NCBI GenBank assembly: GCA_002353635.1
Contig: DEKA01000022.1
Span: forward strand, 8,522-68,906
Origin: Lachnospiraceae bacterium UBA2734
GTDB taxonomy: Bacteria; Bacillota; Clostridia; Lachnospirales; Lachnospiraceae
Reading direction: 5' to 3'
DNA length: 60,385 nucleotides
Shown here piece by piece: positions 34,727-43,653 of the stretch. Under the pieces are notes generated by a model, which saw only the letters and a program-made list of their open reading frames with translations, made no database searches and had not been told where the DNA came from. Each line of letters begins with the position of its first letter. Within the stretch, counting starts at the first letter, position 1. The translations under genes were made by a program, and so were the position numbers.

Positions 34727-35659
34727 ATGCAGATATCAGTACAGACTGGGGGTATAGAGGAGAAGGTGGGCAGCGTGGACGCCTGCTACCGGATGATCAG
34801 CGAGGCGGGGTTTGACGCTGTCGATGTGAATCTCGATCACCTTCTGACTTCAAAGGAAGAGAAGGCGGGCGTCATCCCGGCGGTCTTTGATCCGAAGACG
34901 AGCGAGCAGGATATGCTGCAGTTCTTCCGGCCGTGGAAGGAGGGCGCCGCGGCCTGGCACCTGCAGAATGCGCAGGCGCATGCGCCGTATCCGTCGAGGC
35001 TCTTCGATGTGCCGTCGGCGGGGTACAACGATTTTCTCATGGAGGCGCTGCGCAGAACCATCATTGGCACGGCCTACATCGGCTGTCACAAGCTCGTCAT
35101 TCACCCCTTCTTCTACGACTATGACCACCAGATGTCCGAGAAGGACGAGTGGAACCTGAACATGTACTGCTACGGCCAGTTGGCCGGGACGGCGAAGAAG
35201 ATGGGCGTCACAATCCTTCTGGAGAACATGTTCGTCCGCCACAAAGGCCGGGTCTACGCCGCGGTGTGCAACGACGGCAGAGAGGCCGCATCCTACGTGG
35301 ATGCGCTGAATGAAAACGCGGGGAGCGAGGTGTTCGGCTTCTGCCTAGACACTGGACACGCGCTGATCGCAGGGAAGGACATCCGGCGGTTCATGAACGA
35401 GCTGGGCCCGCGCATCAAGGCTTTTCACGTGCACGACAACAATGGCCACGACGACCAGCACCTGGCACCCTACATGGGCGTCCTCGACTGGAAGCGGTTC
35501 GTGCAGGGGCTGCAGGATATCGGGTACAAAGACACGCTGAGCTTCGAGACCTTCAACGTGTGCAACCGCTATCCCGTTGAGCTCTACCCCTCGATTCTGA
35601 AAACAATCGAGCTGACCGGCAGGCGATTCTCGCGCCTTGCGGAAGAAGGTACTTTATGA
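34727..35659 (+). CDS. Sugar phosphate isomerase/epimerase-like TIM-barrel protein
   Basis: A 310-aa protein of the xylose-isomerase-like TIM barrel family (AP endonuclease 2 superfamily). Metal-site motifs are visible: LLENMF near 163, GFCLDTGHALIAG near 204 and FHVHDNNGHDDQHLAPYMG near 233, with SFETFN near 272. No signal peptide. The substrate is unknown; the family covers inositol and keto-sugar isomerases. The stop overlaps the next gene's ATG (TTTATGAAAATT), so the two are coupled. Confidence 0.85.
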   Translation: MQISVQTGGIEEKVGSVDACYRMISEAGFDAVDVNLDHLLTSKEEKAGVIPAVFDPKTSEQDMLQFFRPWKEGAAAWHLQNAQAHAPYPSRLFDVPSAGYNDFLMEALRRTIIGTAYIGCHKLVIHPFFYDYDHQMSEKDEWNLNMYCYGQLAGTAKKMGVTILLENMFVRHKGRVYAAVCNDGREAASYVDALNENAGSEVFGFCLDTGHALIAGKDIRRFMNELGPRIKAFHVHDNNGHDDQHLAPYMGVLDWKRFVQGLQDIGYKDTLSFETFNVCNRYPVELYPSILKTIELTGRRFSRLAEEGTL

Positions 35660-36162
35660 AAATTGTAGTTGTCAGTGATTCACATGGTGTCAATGCAAAC
35701 GTCCGCTATGCGATCGGACAGGAGGCACCGTTCGATATCCTCGTGCACTGCGGGGATATCGGCAGCAATATCGGCAAGATTCTCGGGGACAAGAGGGACT
35801 ATGATCTGATCGCGGTGCGCGGCAACTGTGACAACCTCAGTATTTATCCGGAGACGCAGTTCTTTAGGGCACAGAATCTCAATGTCTTTGTGGCGCACGG
35901 CCATCGTTATAATGTGAAGTATTCGCTGGATTCCATCATGGAAGAGGCACGCAGACGCATGGCAGATATCGTCCTCTTCGGGCACTCCCATGTGCCGGAG
36001 ATGGGGTATACAGATGATGGGATTTTCTATCTGAATCCCGGAAGCGTCGCCATTCCGCATCAGGCTTCCCACAAAAAGACATATGCGGTCCTGACGATTG
36101 AGGATAACATTCCGGAGGCAGTGATCAAGACCCTGCCGGATGATATCCCGGCGAACTGGTAG
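35656..36162 (+). CDS. Metallophosphoesterase (YfcE/MJ0936-type)
   Basis: A 168-aa calcineurin-like phosphodiesterase with the metal motifs SDSHG, CGDIG, GNCD and GHSH in order, matching the compact YfcE group that hydrolyses phosphodiesters in vitro. Length is normal. Start ATG 35656 lies in a four-base overlap with the upstream TIM-barrel gene. The natural substrate is unknown. Confidence 0.9.
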   Translation: MKIVVVSDSHGVNANVRYAIGQEAPFDILVHCGDIGSNIGKILGDKRDYDLIAVRGNCDNLSIYPETQFFRAQNLNVFVAHGHRYNVKYSLDSIMEEARRRMADIVLFGHSHVPEMGYTDDGIFYLNPGSVAIPHQASHKKTYAVLTIEDNIPEAVIKTLPDDIPANW

Positions 36163-36474
36163 TCATGCAGGCGGGGGCGGCCAAGGCGCGGAGCGTAGAT
36201 CTCGAGATGGGAGTGCTAAACAGTTACGATATTTTCAGAAAAAGACTGTTTATGCTGAGGCGGCTTTTGCGGTGGTTATGAAAAATTAACAGTTTGGACA
36301 ATTTGTTTTCACCGGGGCACAGTAGAATAACTGACAACAGAGCAAAGAAACGAAACCAACCAGAATAAAGAAGCGAAGTCAGCAATTCCGCGCGTGAAAA
36401 CGGGCGCCGCGGCCTGCGGACAGGAAGGCGGCGGGGGCAGGAAATTTAAGAACGCGCAGATATGGGAGGACAGA
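36163..36474. other. Intergenic stretch upstream of the HAD gene
   Basis: 312 bases without a gene. It holds an AT-rich segment (36225-36310) with ACAGTTACGATATTTTCAGA and GACTGTTTATGCTGAGG, a TAGAAT at 36323-36328 that could serve as a -10 without a good -35, and, in reverse orientation near 36200-36226, a weak half-match to the palindromic element family (TAACTGTTTAGCACTCCC on the minus strand). I see no convincing open frame. Confidence 0.4.
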
Positions 36475-37284
36475 ATGCTGGATTTTAACTCGAAAAAAGG
36501 TTTTATATGCGATATGGATGGCGTGATCTATCACGGCAACCAGATTCTTGACGGTGTACATGAATTCATCGACTGGCTGAAGGCGGAGAACAAGCAGTTC
36601 CTCTTCCTTACGAACAACAGCGGCTATACGCCGGAGGATCTGCACCAGAAGCTCGCCCGCATGGGACTGGATGTGTCGGAGAATCATTTCTACACCAGTG
36701 CGCTGGCGACGGCTGCCTTTCTGAAGGACCAGAAGCCCCACGCAACTTGTTTTGTCATCGGCGATGCGGGCCTGTACAACGCTTTGTACGATGCTGGCAT
36801 GAGCATGAATGACGTCAATCCCGACTATGTTGTCGTCGGGGAAGGAAAGAATTACTCGCTGGAGTCGCTCACCAAGGCCTGCAACCTCGTCATGGCGGGG
36901 GCCAAGCTCATCGGTGCGAACAGCGACCTCTCCGGCCCCATCGAGGAGGGCATCATGCCGGCCTGCGGCGCGCTGATCTCCCCGATCGAGATTGCGACCG
37001 GCAAGAAGGCATATTTCTGCGGAAAACCTAACCCCATGATGATGCGGACCGGCCTTAAGATGCTGGGGTGCCATTCTGCCGAGGCGGTCATGATCGGCGA
37101 CCGGATGGACACAGATGTCATTTCGGGACTTGAGAGCGGTATGTCCACAGTTCTTGTGATGTCCGGATGTTCTACGCCGGAGACGGCTGCGCAGTACGCT
37201 TACCGTCCGACGATCGTACTCAGCGGCGTGGGTGACATCCCGAAGGAGGCGGCACGGACAGCGTCCATGCCGGCGGCACAGTGA
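36475..37284 (+). CDS. HAD-IIA family sugar/nucleotide phosphatase (NagD-like)
   Basis: A 269-aa haloacid-dehalogenase phosphatase: ICDMDGVIYHG (nucleophile Asp) at the start, FLTNNSGYTP (motif II) near 44, KPNPMMMRTGLKM (motif III Lys) near 183 and IGDRMDTDVISG (motif IV) near 206, with the type IIA cap between motifs II and III. ATG 36475 follows GGGAGGACAGA; the frame extends to 36394 but the extra part is low-complexity. Overlaps the alarmone synthetase gene by a GTGATGA junction. Confidence 0.9.
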   Translation: MLDFNSKKGFICDMDGVIYHGNQILDGVHEFIDWLKAENKQFLFLTNNSGYTPEDLHQKLARMGLDVSENHFYTSALATAAFLKDQKPHATCFVIGDAGLYNALYDAGMSMNDVNPDYVVVGEGKNYSLESLTKACNLVMAGAKLIGANSDLSGPIEEGIMPACGALISPIEIATGKKAYFCGKPNPMMMRTGLKMLGCHSAEAVMIGDRMDTDVISGLESGMSTVLVMSGCSTPETAAQYAYRPTIVLSGVGDIPKEAARTASMPAAQ

Positions 37285-38027
37285 TGACAGTACAGAATGA
37301 AGACACTGCGTGCAAAGATACAGCAGGGGAAGGAATAAAGACCGGAAACAGTGCTGCCGCATGCATGAAGCGGGCGGGAGATCCTGCCTGCGGGAAGACG
37401 CCGGGCAGAACAATAACTGTTAACAGCAGCGCACAAGAGAGCATCTACGGGAATCATCTTCCGGAGATGCAGCAGGTGATGCAAAGGCTCCTCGATGCGA
37501 TCGCCGATATCCGCTGCAGAATGACGAAGGAACTGGGAATGGATCCGGTAGAGCATGTCCTCTCAAGGATCAAGACCGAGGAGAGCATGCGGGAGAAGTG
37601 CAGGCGCAGGGGCCTTCCTGAGACTACGGAGTCAGCGCTGTGCGTTCTGAAGGATGCCATCGGCATCCGTGTCGTCTGCGCGTTCGTAGATGATGTCTAC
37701 AGAATCCGGGATGACCTTGTGAAGCTCCCCGGCTGCAGGCCGGTTGAGGAGAAGGATTACATCCGCCATGCCAAGCCCAACGGATACAGGAGCTATCACC
37801 TCATTCTCCAGGTGGACGGCGGTCTGTATGCGGAGATTCAGCTGCGCACGATCTCCATGGATACGTGGGCGGCCCTGGAGCATCACATGCACTACAAGAA
37901 AAATCTTGAGGGCGATGCGCAGAAGAACAACGACCTGATTGTGGCAGAGCTCAAGCGCTGCGCGGATGAGCTGGCATCAACTGACGCGTCGATGCAGACG
38001 ATCAGGGATATGATTCTGGGCGGGTAG
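37281..38027 (+). CDS. Small alarmone synthetase (RelA/SpoT domain, RelP/RelQ type)
   Basis: Predicted to make (p)ppGpp from ATP and GTP/GDP. The 248-aa protein has an N-terminal extension of about 50 residues rich in Gly/Ala/Thr/Cys, then a complete synthetase domain: IKTEESMREKCRRRGLP, DAIGIRVVCAFVDDVY near 128, HAKPNGYRSYHLIL and AEIQLRTISMDTWAALEH with the catalytic Glu. There is no hydrolase domain. Start is GTG 37281 or ATG 37284. It overlaps the HAD phosphatase gene, so their synthesis is coupled. Confidence 0.9.
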   Translation: MMTVQNEDTACKDTAGEGIKTGNSAAACMKRAGDPACGKTPGRTITVNSSAQESIYGNHLPEMQQVMQRLLDAIADIRCRMTKELGMDPVEHVLSRIKTEESMREKCRRRGLPETTESALCVLKDAIGIRVVCAFVDDVYRIRDDLVKLPGCRPVEEKDYIRHAKPNGYRSYHLILQVDGGLYAEIQLRTISMDTWAALEHHMHYKKNLEGDAQKNNDLIVAELKRCADELASTDASMQTIRDMILGG

Positions 38028-38156
38028 AAGATATTTTCAATACAGAAATGATAAGCTCCGAAGAGTGAATTGCGGGGGATTTAACCGGGATGATCTGAAA
38101 ACAGCGCGGCGCTGATTTTCGGAATGAACCCGGGATGATTGGAGGGTATAGCAGGC

Positions 38157-38825
38157 ATGAAGTTACTGCTGGCAGAGGACACGCGGGATTTAAACCGCGT
38201 TGTGACCGCCATGCTGCGGCATGAAGGATATATAGTGGATTCGGCGTACGACGGAGAGGAGGCGCTGGTAGATATTCTCTCAAACGGGTATGACGCCATC
38301 ATTCTCGACATCATGATGCCGAAGATGGACGGGCTCTCCGTCCTTCGTGAGATCAGAAAGAGGGGCATCATCACGCCGGTCCTTCTGCTCACGGCAAAGG
38401 CAGAGGTCGATGACCGCGTGGAAGGGCTCGACGCCGGTGCTGACGATTATCTGCCAAAGCCCTTTGCGATGAAGGAGCTCCTTGCGCGCATCCGCGCGAT
38501 GACAAGGCGAAAGACCGAGTACACGAAGGATGTGCTGCGCTTTGGCGATTTCACGCTGAATGCGGAGAATTTCGAGCTTGCATCCGAGAACTCCGTTCGC
38601 CTGTCGGTGAAGGAGTTTGCGCTCCTGCAGACCTTTATGCTCAATGAGGACAAGGCACTGGATACGGAATATATCATTGAACATGTCTGGGAGGGAGAGA
38701 AGGAGAGCGATGCGTCGACGGTGTGGCTGTATGTCAACTATCTGAAGAGAAAACTCTCTTCCATCGATTCCAACGCGACGATCTCCGGCGAAAAGGGAGG
38801 TCCGTATCAGCTGGTGATGAAATAA
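38157..38825 (+). CDS. OmpR/PhoB-family response regulator
   Basis: A 222-aa regulator: receiver domain with Asp7-Asp8 region LLLAEDTRDL, phosphoacceptor Asp51 (IILDIMMPKMDG) and Lys near 101 (YLPKPF), followed by a winged-helix domain with RLSVKEFALLQTFM and WEGEKESDASTVWLYVNYLK. ATG 38157 follows TTGGAGGG. The cognate kinase gene starts 120 bases later. OmpR-type regulators bind direct repeats at about 11 bases, so this protein is one candidate for the TCACA boxes at htrA; that link is only inferred. Confidence 0.94.
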   Translation: MKLLLAEDTRDLNRVVTAMLRHEGYIVDSAYDGEEALVDILSNGYDAIILDIMMPKMDGLSVLREIRKRGIITPVLLLTAKAEVDDRVEGLDAGADDYLPKPFAMKELLARIRAMTRRKTEYTKDVLRFGDFTLNAENFELASENSVRLSVKEFALLQTFMLNEDKALDTEYIIEHVWEGEKESDASTVWLYVNYLKRKLSSIDSNATISGEKGGPYQLVMK

Positions 38826-38945
38826 TGCAGACTATTCAGATGATAAGGCTGCTCTGCACAGTATACAGCACCAGAGCTGCCCGGCAGCAGTCACAGTTTT
38901 TCTGATCCGGCATTATGGTGATCGGCGAACACAGCGGAGGAAGAC

Positions 38946-40418
38946 ATGAACGAGCGCGAAATCAATAAACTCCGGAACAAATTCATCCTGATGTCGACGC
39001 TTACAATAGCGCTTGTCATGGCACTCATGGCAGGCGTTATTCTTGTTTTCACGGTGGTCACAGGGCGAAATGAGGTGCGGCAGACGATGAACTACATCGT
39101 TGCACATAACGGCTACCTCTTTCCGTCTGAAGCGTGGAATAAGAATGCCGCCGGCAGCAGGAGTGATGCGAACGCGGCATCTTCTGTATCAGAGAGTGAT
39201 TCATCCAGGAGCAGCGCCGTGCCGGGGACGGCGGGCAGTGCGGGAGGATCTTCCGGCGACAGTTCTTCCGGTGTGTCATCGCAGGACGCATCAGAATCCG
39301 GAGGCACTGCAGCGACACATGACCAGGAGGAGTCGCAGGAGACACACATTCCCTTCTCCCTTGATGAGTTTCTGGGCATCGGCGATCTGACGGATGATTC
39401 AGAGTTCAAGTATTCCACGCGCTATTTTGCCGTGCTGTACGATCAGAACGGCATGGCGAGCAATGTGATCACCAGCCATATTTCCAGTGTTGACGAGGAA
39501 GAGGCTGAGGGGCTGGCAGATCAGGCAAGAAAGAAGTTCTTCCATTTCGGAGAGATCGGCAGATATTATTATCAGGTCTCTCCCCTTGAAGGCGGCGGAA
39601 CAATCGTCATTTATCTTGACAGGACAAGCCAGATTTTTACCAGAATGCGCGTTGCCTACATCGCAGCGATTCTGATCGTCGGCGGGACGCTCGCAGCATT
39701 TTTCATCATGCGCTGTGTGTCGGATAAGATCATAGCGCCTGAAGTGGAGAATGTAGAGAGCCAGAAAAGGTTCATCACCAATGCAAGCCACGAGCTGAAA
39801 ACACCGCTCGCCGTCATCCGCGCGAACACGGAGATGCAGGAGATGCTGGGGGGCTCCAACGAATGGACGGAGTCGACCATGCGCCAGGTGAGCAGAATGG
39901 ACGGTCTTATCAAGAACCTGGTGCTGATTTCCAGATCGCAGGAGAAGGAGGGCGCAGAGACACTCGCCCGCATCATGATCTCAGATATTGTCAAGGAGAC
40001 GGTGGAGACCTTCCAGTCGCTCATTCTCAGCGAGCAGAAGACACTCACGATGCACATTCAGCCGGACATCTGGCTTCTTGCGGACGAGAGCCGGGTGCGG
40101 CAGCTCGTGCTGCTCCTTATGGACAACGCGGTCAAGTACTGCGATGACAAGGGCGCGATCGGCGTTTCTCTTTTGAAGGAAGGCAAGAAGACGAAGCTGG
40201 TCATCACGAATTCCTATGCCAAGGGGAAGAACGTGGACTACAGCCGCTTCTTTGAGCGTTTTTACAGGGAGGATCAGTCGCACAGTGAAGAAGGAACCGG
40301 CGGCTACGGGATCGGGCTGTCTGTGGCAGAAGGTATTGTGCGGCAGATGAAGGGAGAGATCGGCGTCTCCTGGAAGGACGGCGTTATTTCGTTTGTCTGT
40401 GTGTTCGCGGCGAGGTAG
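38946..40418 (+). CDS. Membrane sensor histidine kinase
   Basis: A 490-aa kinase with two transmembrane segments (about 15-38 and 236-258) flanking an extracellular region. Residues about 62-120 of that region are a Ser/Gly/Ala-rich low-complexity stretch. The HisKA box FITNASHELKTPLAVI has His282, followed by N box (LLLMDNAVKYC), and the glycine box GGYGIGLSVAEGIV. There is no HAMP domain that I can recognise. Pairs with the upstream regulator. GGAGGAAGAC precedes ATG 38946. Confidence 0.92.
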   Translation: MNEREINKLRNKFILMSTLTIALVMALMAGVILVFTVVTGRNEVRQTMNYIVAHNGYLFPSEAWNKNAAGSRSDANAASSVSESDSSRSSAVPGTAGSAGGSSGDSSSGVSSQDASESGGTAATHDQEESQETHIPFSLDEFLGIGDLTDDSEFKYSTRYFAVLYDQNGMASNVITSHISSVDEEEAEGLADQARKKFFHFGEIGRYYYQVSPLEGGGTIVIYLDRTSQIFTRMRVAYIAAILIVGGTLAAFFIMRCVSDKIIAPEVENVESQKRFITNASHELKTPLAVIRANTEMQEMLGGSNEWTESTMRQVSRMDGLIKNLVLISRSQEKEGAETLARIMISDIVKETVETFQSLILSEQKTLTMHIQPDIWLLADESRVRQLVLLLMDNAVKYCDDKGAIGVSLLKEGKKTKLVITNSYAKGKNVDYSRFFERFYREDQSHSEEGTGGYGIGLSVAEGIVRQMKGEIGVSWKDGVISFVCVFAAR

Positions 40419-40582
40419 AGTCTGGGGTAATTATTAAGGAAAGCGTGGATTAGATGTATTACGGGCAGCCTGGGCGCGGAGCGCCTCGAGGCAGCGGCCG
40501 CATCGAACAATTCAGGCGCGATCCTGGGCAATTTATGATCTGGCTGAGCAGGCATTCATTTTTATGGGGGAGGAGTATGAGA

Positions 40583-41860
40583 ATGGATGGAGAGGTGAAA
40601 AAGGGGCGGAAGGATGGCTCCTGCAGATTGATAAAGACAATGGCGGGAGTTGTCTTTCTTTGTTGTTTTTTCTGCGCGGTTACCTTTTTTGCAAAGGAAA
40701 ATGTGTATGCGGCCGGTGCGGCAGGGAGCGCAGGCAATGGCTTCGTGCAGACGGATCTTTCACGAATCGCGCAGATTCCCGATGCGCCTGCCTTTGTCCC
40801 TTCTTCAGGAGATAAAAATACTTATGACATCGTTCTCTTCTGGGGACAGAGCAACATGCTGGGCCTCACCATCGCGGATGCCCTGCCCGCAGGGTTCAAT
40901 GTGTCGGATCCGAAAGGAACCTCTCTGCTCTCCGGCGTGGATCCTGACATCGTGAGCGAAACGGTCAATGCCCGCACGGCGGCGGTGAAGATGCCGGAGA
41001 ACGCGGGCCTTTATTATGATATTCTGACAGATTCGCTCATCCCTATCAGGTCCTCCCAGTTCTGGATGGGGAAAGTCGACGCGCAGCACCGCGGTATAGG
41101 GTACAATCCTGTGACACAGCAGTTCGAGGCTTACGGGAGTACAAGTGCATTTGAGCCATCCATGGGCGCTTCGGTGCAGACGAATCTGATTCCGGAATTC
41201 TGCAGACGCTATTACGAGAAGACGGGACACAGGGTAATTGTGCTCTTTGCTGCGGTGGGCGGCGTCGGCATACGGGGATTCCTGCCGATGACGGATCCGC
41301 AGTATGTCTCCAGTGCAAGCGATGCAAAGCTCTCTTACTCCTTTATCAATGAGTCGATTCTGATGCTGCTGGCGAAGGTCAATGCATACACCCAGAGCCA
41401 TGGCATGAAAATCGGCGGGCGCTATTGGGTATCTTTTCAGGGAGAGACGGATATCGGATTTGCCGGCTATAAAGATGTCTACGAGCGGATCGTCAGTGAG
41501 TGGAGGGCAGCAGGCTTTACAAAAGGTGCTCTGATTGAGACGTCCTACACGAACGGGCGGGCAGGTGTCTGCGCGGGTGTGGAGCAGATGCACGCTATGC
41601 AGGAGCAGATTATTGCGGAGAACCCGGACATCGTGTTGGGATCAGATTTTGATTACCGAAGATACATTCCGGACCCTGCCTCTTATGTTGGCGCCGAGGC
41701 GGCAAAATGGGGGAATCTCCCATATGCGCAGGCGTATGTGCGCGCGGCTATGAATGTGGATGTGCTGCCTGAGAACTGCACGCATTTAAATACGCCGTCT
41801 CTTTGCCAGATCGGGCGCGAGAGCGCGGATCATCTGGCGGCTGCGGTGACGGGGCGGTAG
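40583..41860 (+). CDS. Secreted SASA-type carbohydrate esterase
   Basis: A 425-aa exported protein. After a basic N-terminus a hydrophobic signal segment (TMAGVVFLCCFFCAVTFF) ends near VYAAG. The mature part has the sialate O-acetylesterase-family blocks: LFWGQSNMLGL (nucleophile Ser), FAAVGGVGIRGF, SFQGETDIGF and a C-terminal LPENCTHLNTPSLC with the catalytic His. It probably deacylates surface or dietary glycans. ATG 40583 is 7 bases after GGGGGAGGAG; ATG 40577 is too close to it. It directly follows the two-component system. Confidence 0.85.
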   Translation: MDGEVKKGRKDGSCRLIKTMAGVVFLCCFFCAVTFFAKENVYAAGAAGSAGNGFVQTDLSRIAQIPDAPAFVPSSGDKNTYDIVLFWGQSNMLGLTIADALPAGFNVSDPKGTSLLSGVDPDIVSETVNARTAAVKMPENAGLYYDILTDSLIPIRSSQFWMGKVDAQHRGIGYNPVTQQFEAYGSTSAFEPSMGASVQTNLIPEFCRRYYEKTGHRVIVLFAAVGGVGIRGFLPMTDPQYVSSASDAKLSYSFINESILMLLAKVNAYTQSHGMKIGGRYWVSFQGETDIGFAGYKDVYERIVSEWRAAGFTKGALIETSYTNGRAGVCAGVEQMHAMQEQIIAENPDIVLGSDFDYRRYIPDPASYVGAEAAKWGNLPYAQAYVRAAMNVDVLPENCTHLNTPSLCQIGRESADHLAAAVTGR

Positions 41861-41881
41861 ATGACCTGCGCGTTTGGCCTT

Positions 41882-42040
41882 TGAAAATATGTGAAGGCCG
41901 GCCGCCGAGCAGGAGCGCCCCGCACATGACCCGTATGCGGGGGTTATGAAAACAAGTGAAAGGAGAACGGCGCCGCGCAGGAGTGTGCCGCGCATAACCT
42001 CCACGCCGGGCCTCTGACAACAAGGGAAGGGGGCCGACAT
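41882..42040. repeat. Imperfect tandem repeat, about 2.4 units of 65-68 bases
   Basis: Units start at 41882 (TGAAAATATGTGAAGG), 41947 (TGAAAACAAGTGAAAGG) and 42015 (TGACAACAAGGGAAGG, partial). Each full unit also shares GCCG.GCAGGAG.G..CCGC.CAT.ACC. It fills the spacer between the esterase and MATE genes. Confidence 0.75.
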
Positions 42041-42111
42041 CTTCCTAATCTCCTTCCCTCAAGTGTATAGTATAACCGTCAATCATAAATGAATTTGCAA
42101 AGGGACAGGTT

Positions 42112-43440
42112 ATGACAAAGGATCTCACGGAAGGCAGCATTTCTAAGGGGCTGCTCATTTTTGCAGGACCGATGATCGCCGGCGACCTGCTGCAGCAGTT
42201 CTACAACATCACCGATACACTGATTGTGGGCCAGGCGCTGGGCGCCGATGCTCTTGCGGCTGTCGGCTCCGCCTACGCGCTGATGACATTTCTGACCTCC
42301 GTCTTTCTGGGCCTGTCTATGGGTGCAGGCGCGTTCTTTTCTATCTGCTTTGGCCGCAGGGACGAAGATGCTCTGAAAACATCGATCGTCCAGGCATTTC
42401 TCCTCATCATGAGCATCACGGCTCTCGTCACCATCCTTGTCTATCTCGGGATGGATCCGATTCTGCATTTTCTTTCTGTTCCGGTGAAAATCTATGCCTC
42501 AATGCGATTGTATCTGCAGTACATTTTTGCAGGCATCATTGCGACCTCTCTCTATAATTTCCTGGCCTGTCTTCTGCGCGCCGTCGGCAATTCCGTAGTG
42601 CCTCTTTGGTTTCTTGGTATCTCTTCCGTCCTGAACGTAATTCTGGATCTTCTCTTTGTCATGGTCTTTCATTATGGAATTGCGGGGGCTGCCGCTGCCA
42701 CCGTCATTTCACAGTATGTTGCAGGCTTAGGGATTCTTGGATATGTGCTGATGAAAGAGCGTCAGCTCCTTCCCACGCGGCGGCATATGCATTTTGATGC
42801 AGACATGATGAAGCAGGTCTGGAACCAGTCTTTTCTTACCTGTGCGCAGCAGTCCTGCATGAATTTCGGCATTCTTCTGGTACAGCGGCTCGTGGACAGC
42901 TTCGGGCCGGTGACGATGGCGGCCTTCGCCGCGGCGGTCAAGATTGATACCTTCGCTTACCTGCCTGTTCAGGATTTCGGCAACGCCTTCTCGACTTTCA
43001 TTGCGCAGAATTACGGTGCCCGGAAAAGCGACAGGCTGCGTAAAGGAATAAGGACTGCGCTTATCATGAGTTCCCTGTTTTCAGTGATTCTCTCTGTCCT
43101 TGTGGTTTGCAATGCCGGAATGCTAATGAGGATCTTCATTCGCGCAAAGGAACATGCGGCTATCGCCTCCGGTGTCCGCTACCTGCGGATCGAGGGAAGC
43201 TTTTATATTGGCATTGGCTGCCTCTTTCTTCTCTATGGTCTCTACCGGGCGATCGAGCGGCCCGGCATTTCCCTTGTGCTCACTATTATTTCTCTCGGCA
43301 CGCGGGTAGTGCTGGCCTATGCACTGGCGCCTATGATCGGCGAGGTCGGCATCTGGGCAGCAATTCCGATCGGGTGGTTCCTGGCAGATGCAGCAGGGCT
43401 TGGGTTTTACTGGAAGTGCAGGAAAGACATCGGAATCTGA
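42112..43440 (+). CDS. MATE-family efflux transporter
   Basis: A 442-aa protein with twelve hydrophobic segments in two related halves. The N-terminus GSISKGLLIFAGPMIAGDLL and QFYNITDTLIVGQALGADAL is the MATE family opening. It would export drugs or metabolites using a Na+ or H+ gradient; substrate unknown. ATG 42112 follows AAAGGGACAGG. It is in its own transcription unit, convergent with the minus-strand MBOAT operon. Confidence 0.92.
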   Translation: MTKDLTEGSISKGLLIFAGPMIAGDLLQQFYNITDTLIVGQALGADALAAVGSAYALMTFLTSVFLGLSMGAGAFFSICFGRRDEDALKTSIVQAFLLIMSITALVTILVYLGMDPILHFLSVPVKIYASMRLYLQYIFAGIIATSLYNFLACLLRAVGNSVVPLWFLGISSVLNVILDLLFVMVFHYGIAGAAAATVISQYVAGLGILGYVLMKERQLLPTRRHMHFDADMMKQVWNQSFLTCAQQSCMNFGILLVQRLVDSFGPVTMAAFAAAVKIDTFAYLPVQDFGNAFSTFIAQNYGARKSDRLRKGIRTALIMSSLFSVILSVLVVCNAGMLMRIFIRAKEHAAIASGVRYLRIEGSFYIGIGCLFLLYGLYRAIERPGISLVLTIISLGTRVVLAYALAPMIGEVGIWAAIPIGWFLADAAGLGFYWKCRKDIGI

Positions 43441-43595
43441 TGCTTTTTGGATTTCTGATGACAGAACCTATGCATGCGGGGATGAACCCCCATTGATTGG
43501 AAAACTCATCCCTTGTCTCTTTACTGTTCATAACCCCTTCCGTTCTGTTTTTGGCGGAGCCTGAAGCGCAGCAGTCAACACTATTGCGGATAAAT

Positions 43596-43626
43596 AAAAA
43601 GAGCCGGATCTCCTCAGATCCGGCTC
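43596..43626 (-). terminator. Terminator of the minus-strand MBOAT operon
   Basis: Perfect 11-base-pair stem GAGCCGGATCT / AGATCCGGCTC with a four-base loop; on the minus strand it is followed by TTTTT (43596-43600). Confidence 0.88.
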
Positions 43627-43653
43627 CATCTCCCCCGCGCTGCGCCTTACCAC

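Noticed and set aside
43500..43590. Fourth full copy of the palindromic element
   Set aside because: ACTGTTCATAACCCC resembles the left end, but the right end is absent, so it is at best a remnant.
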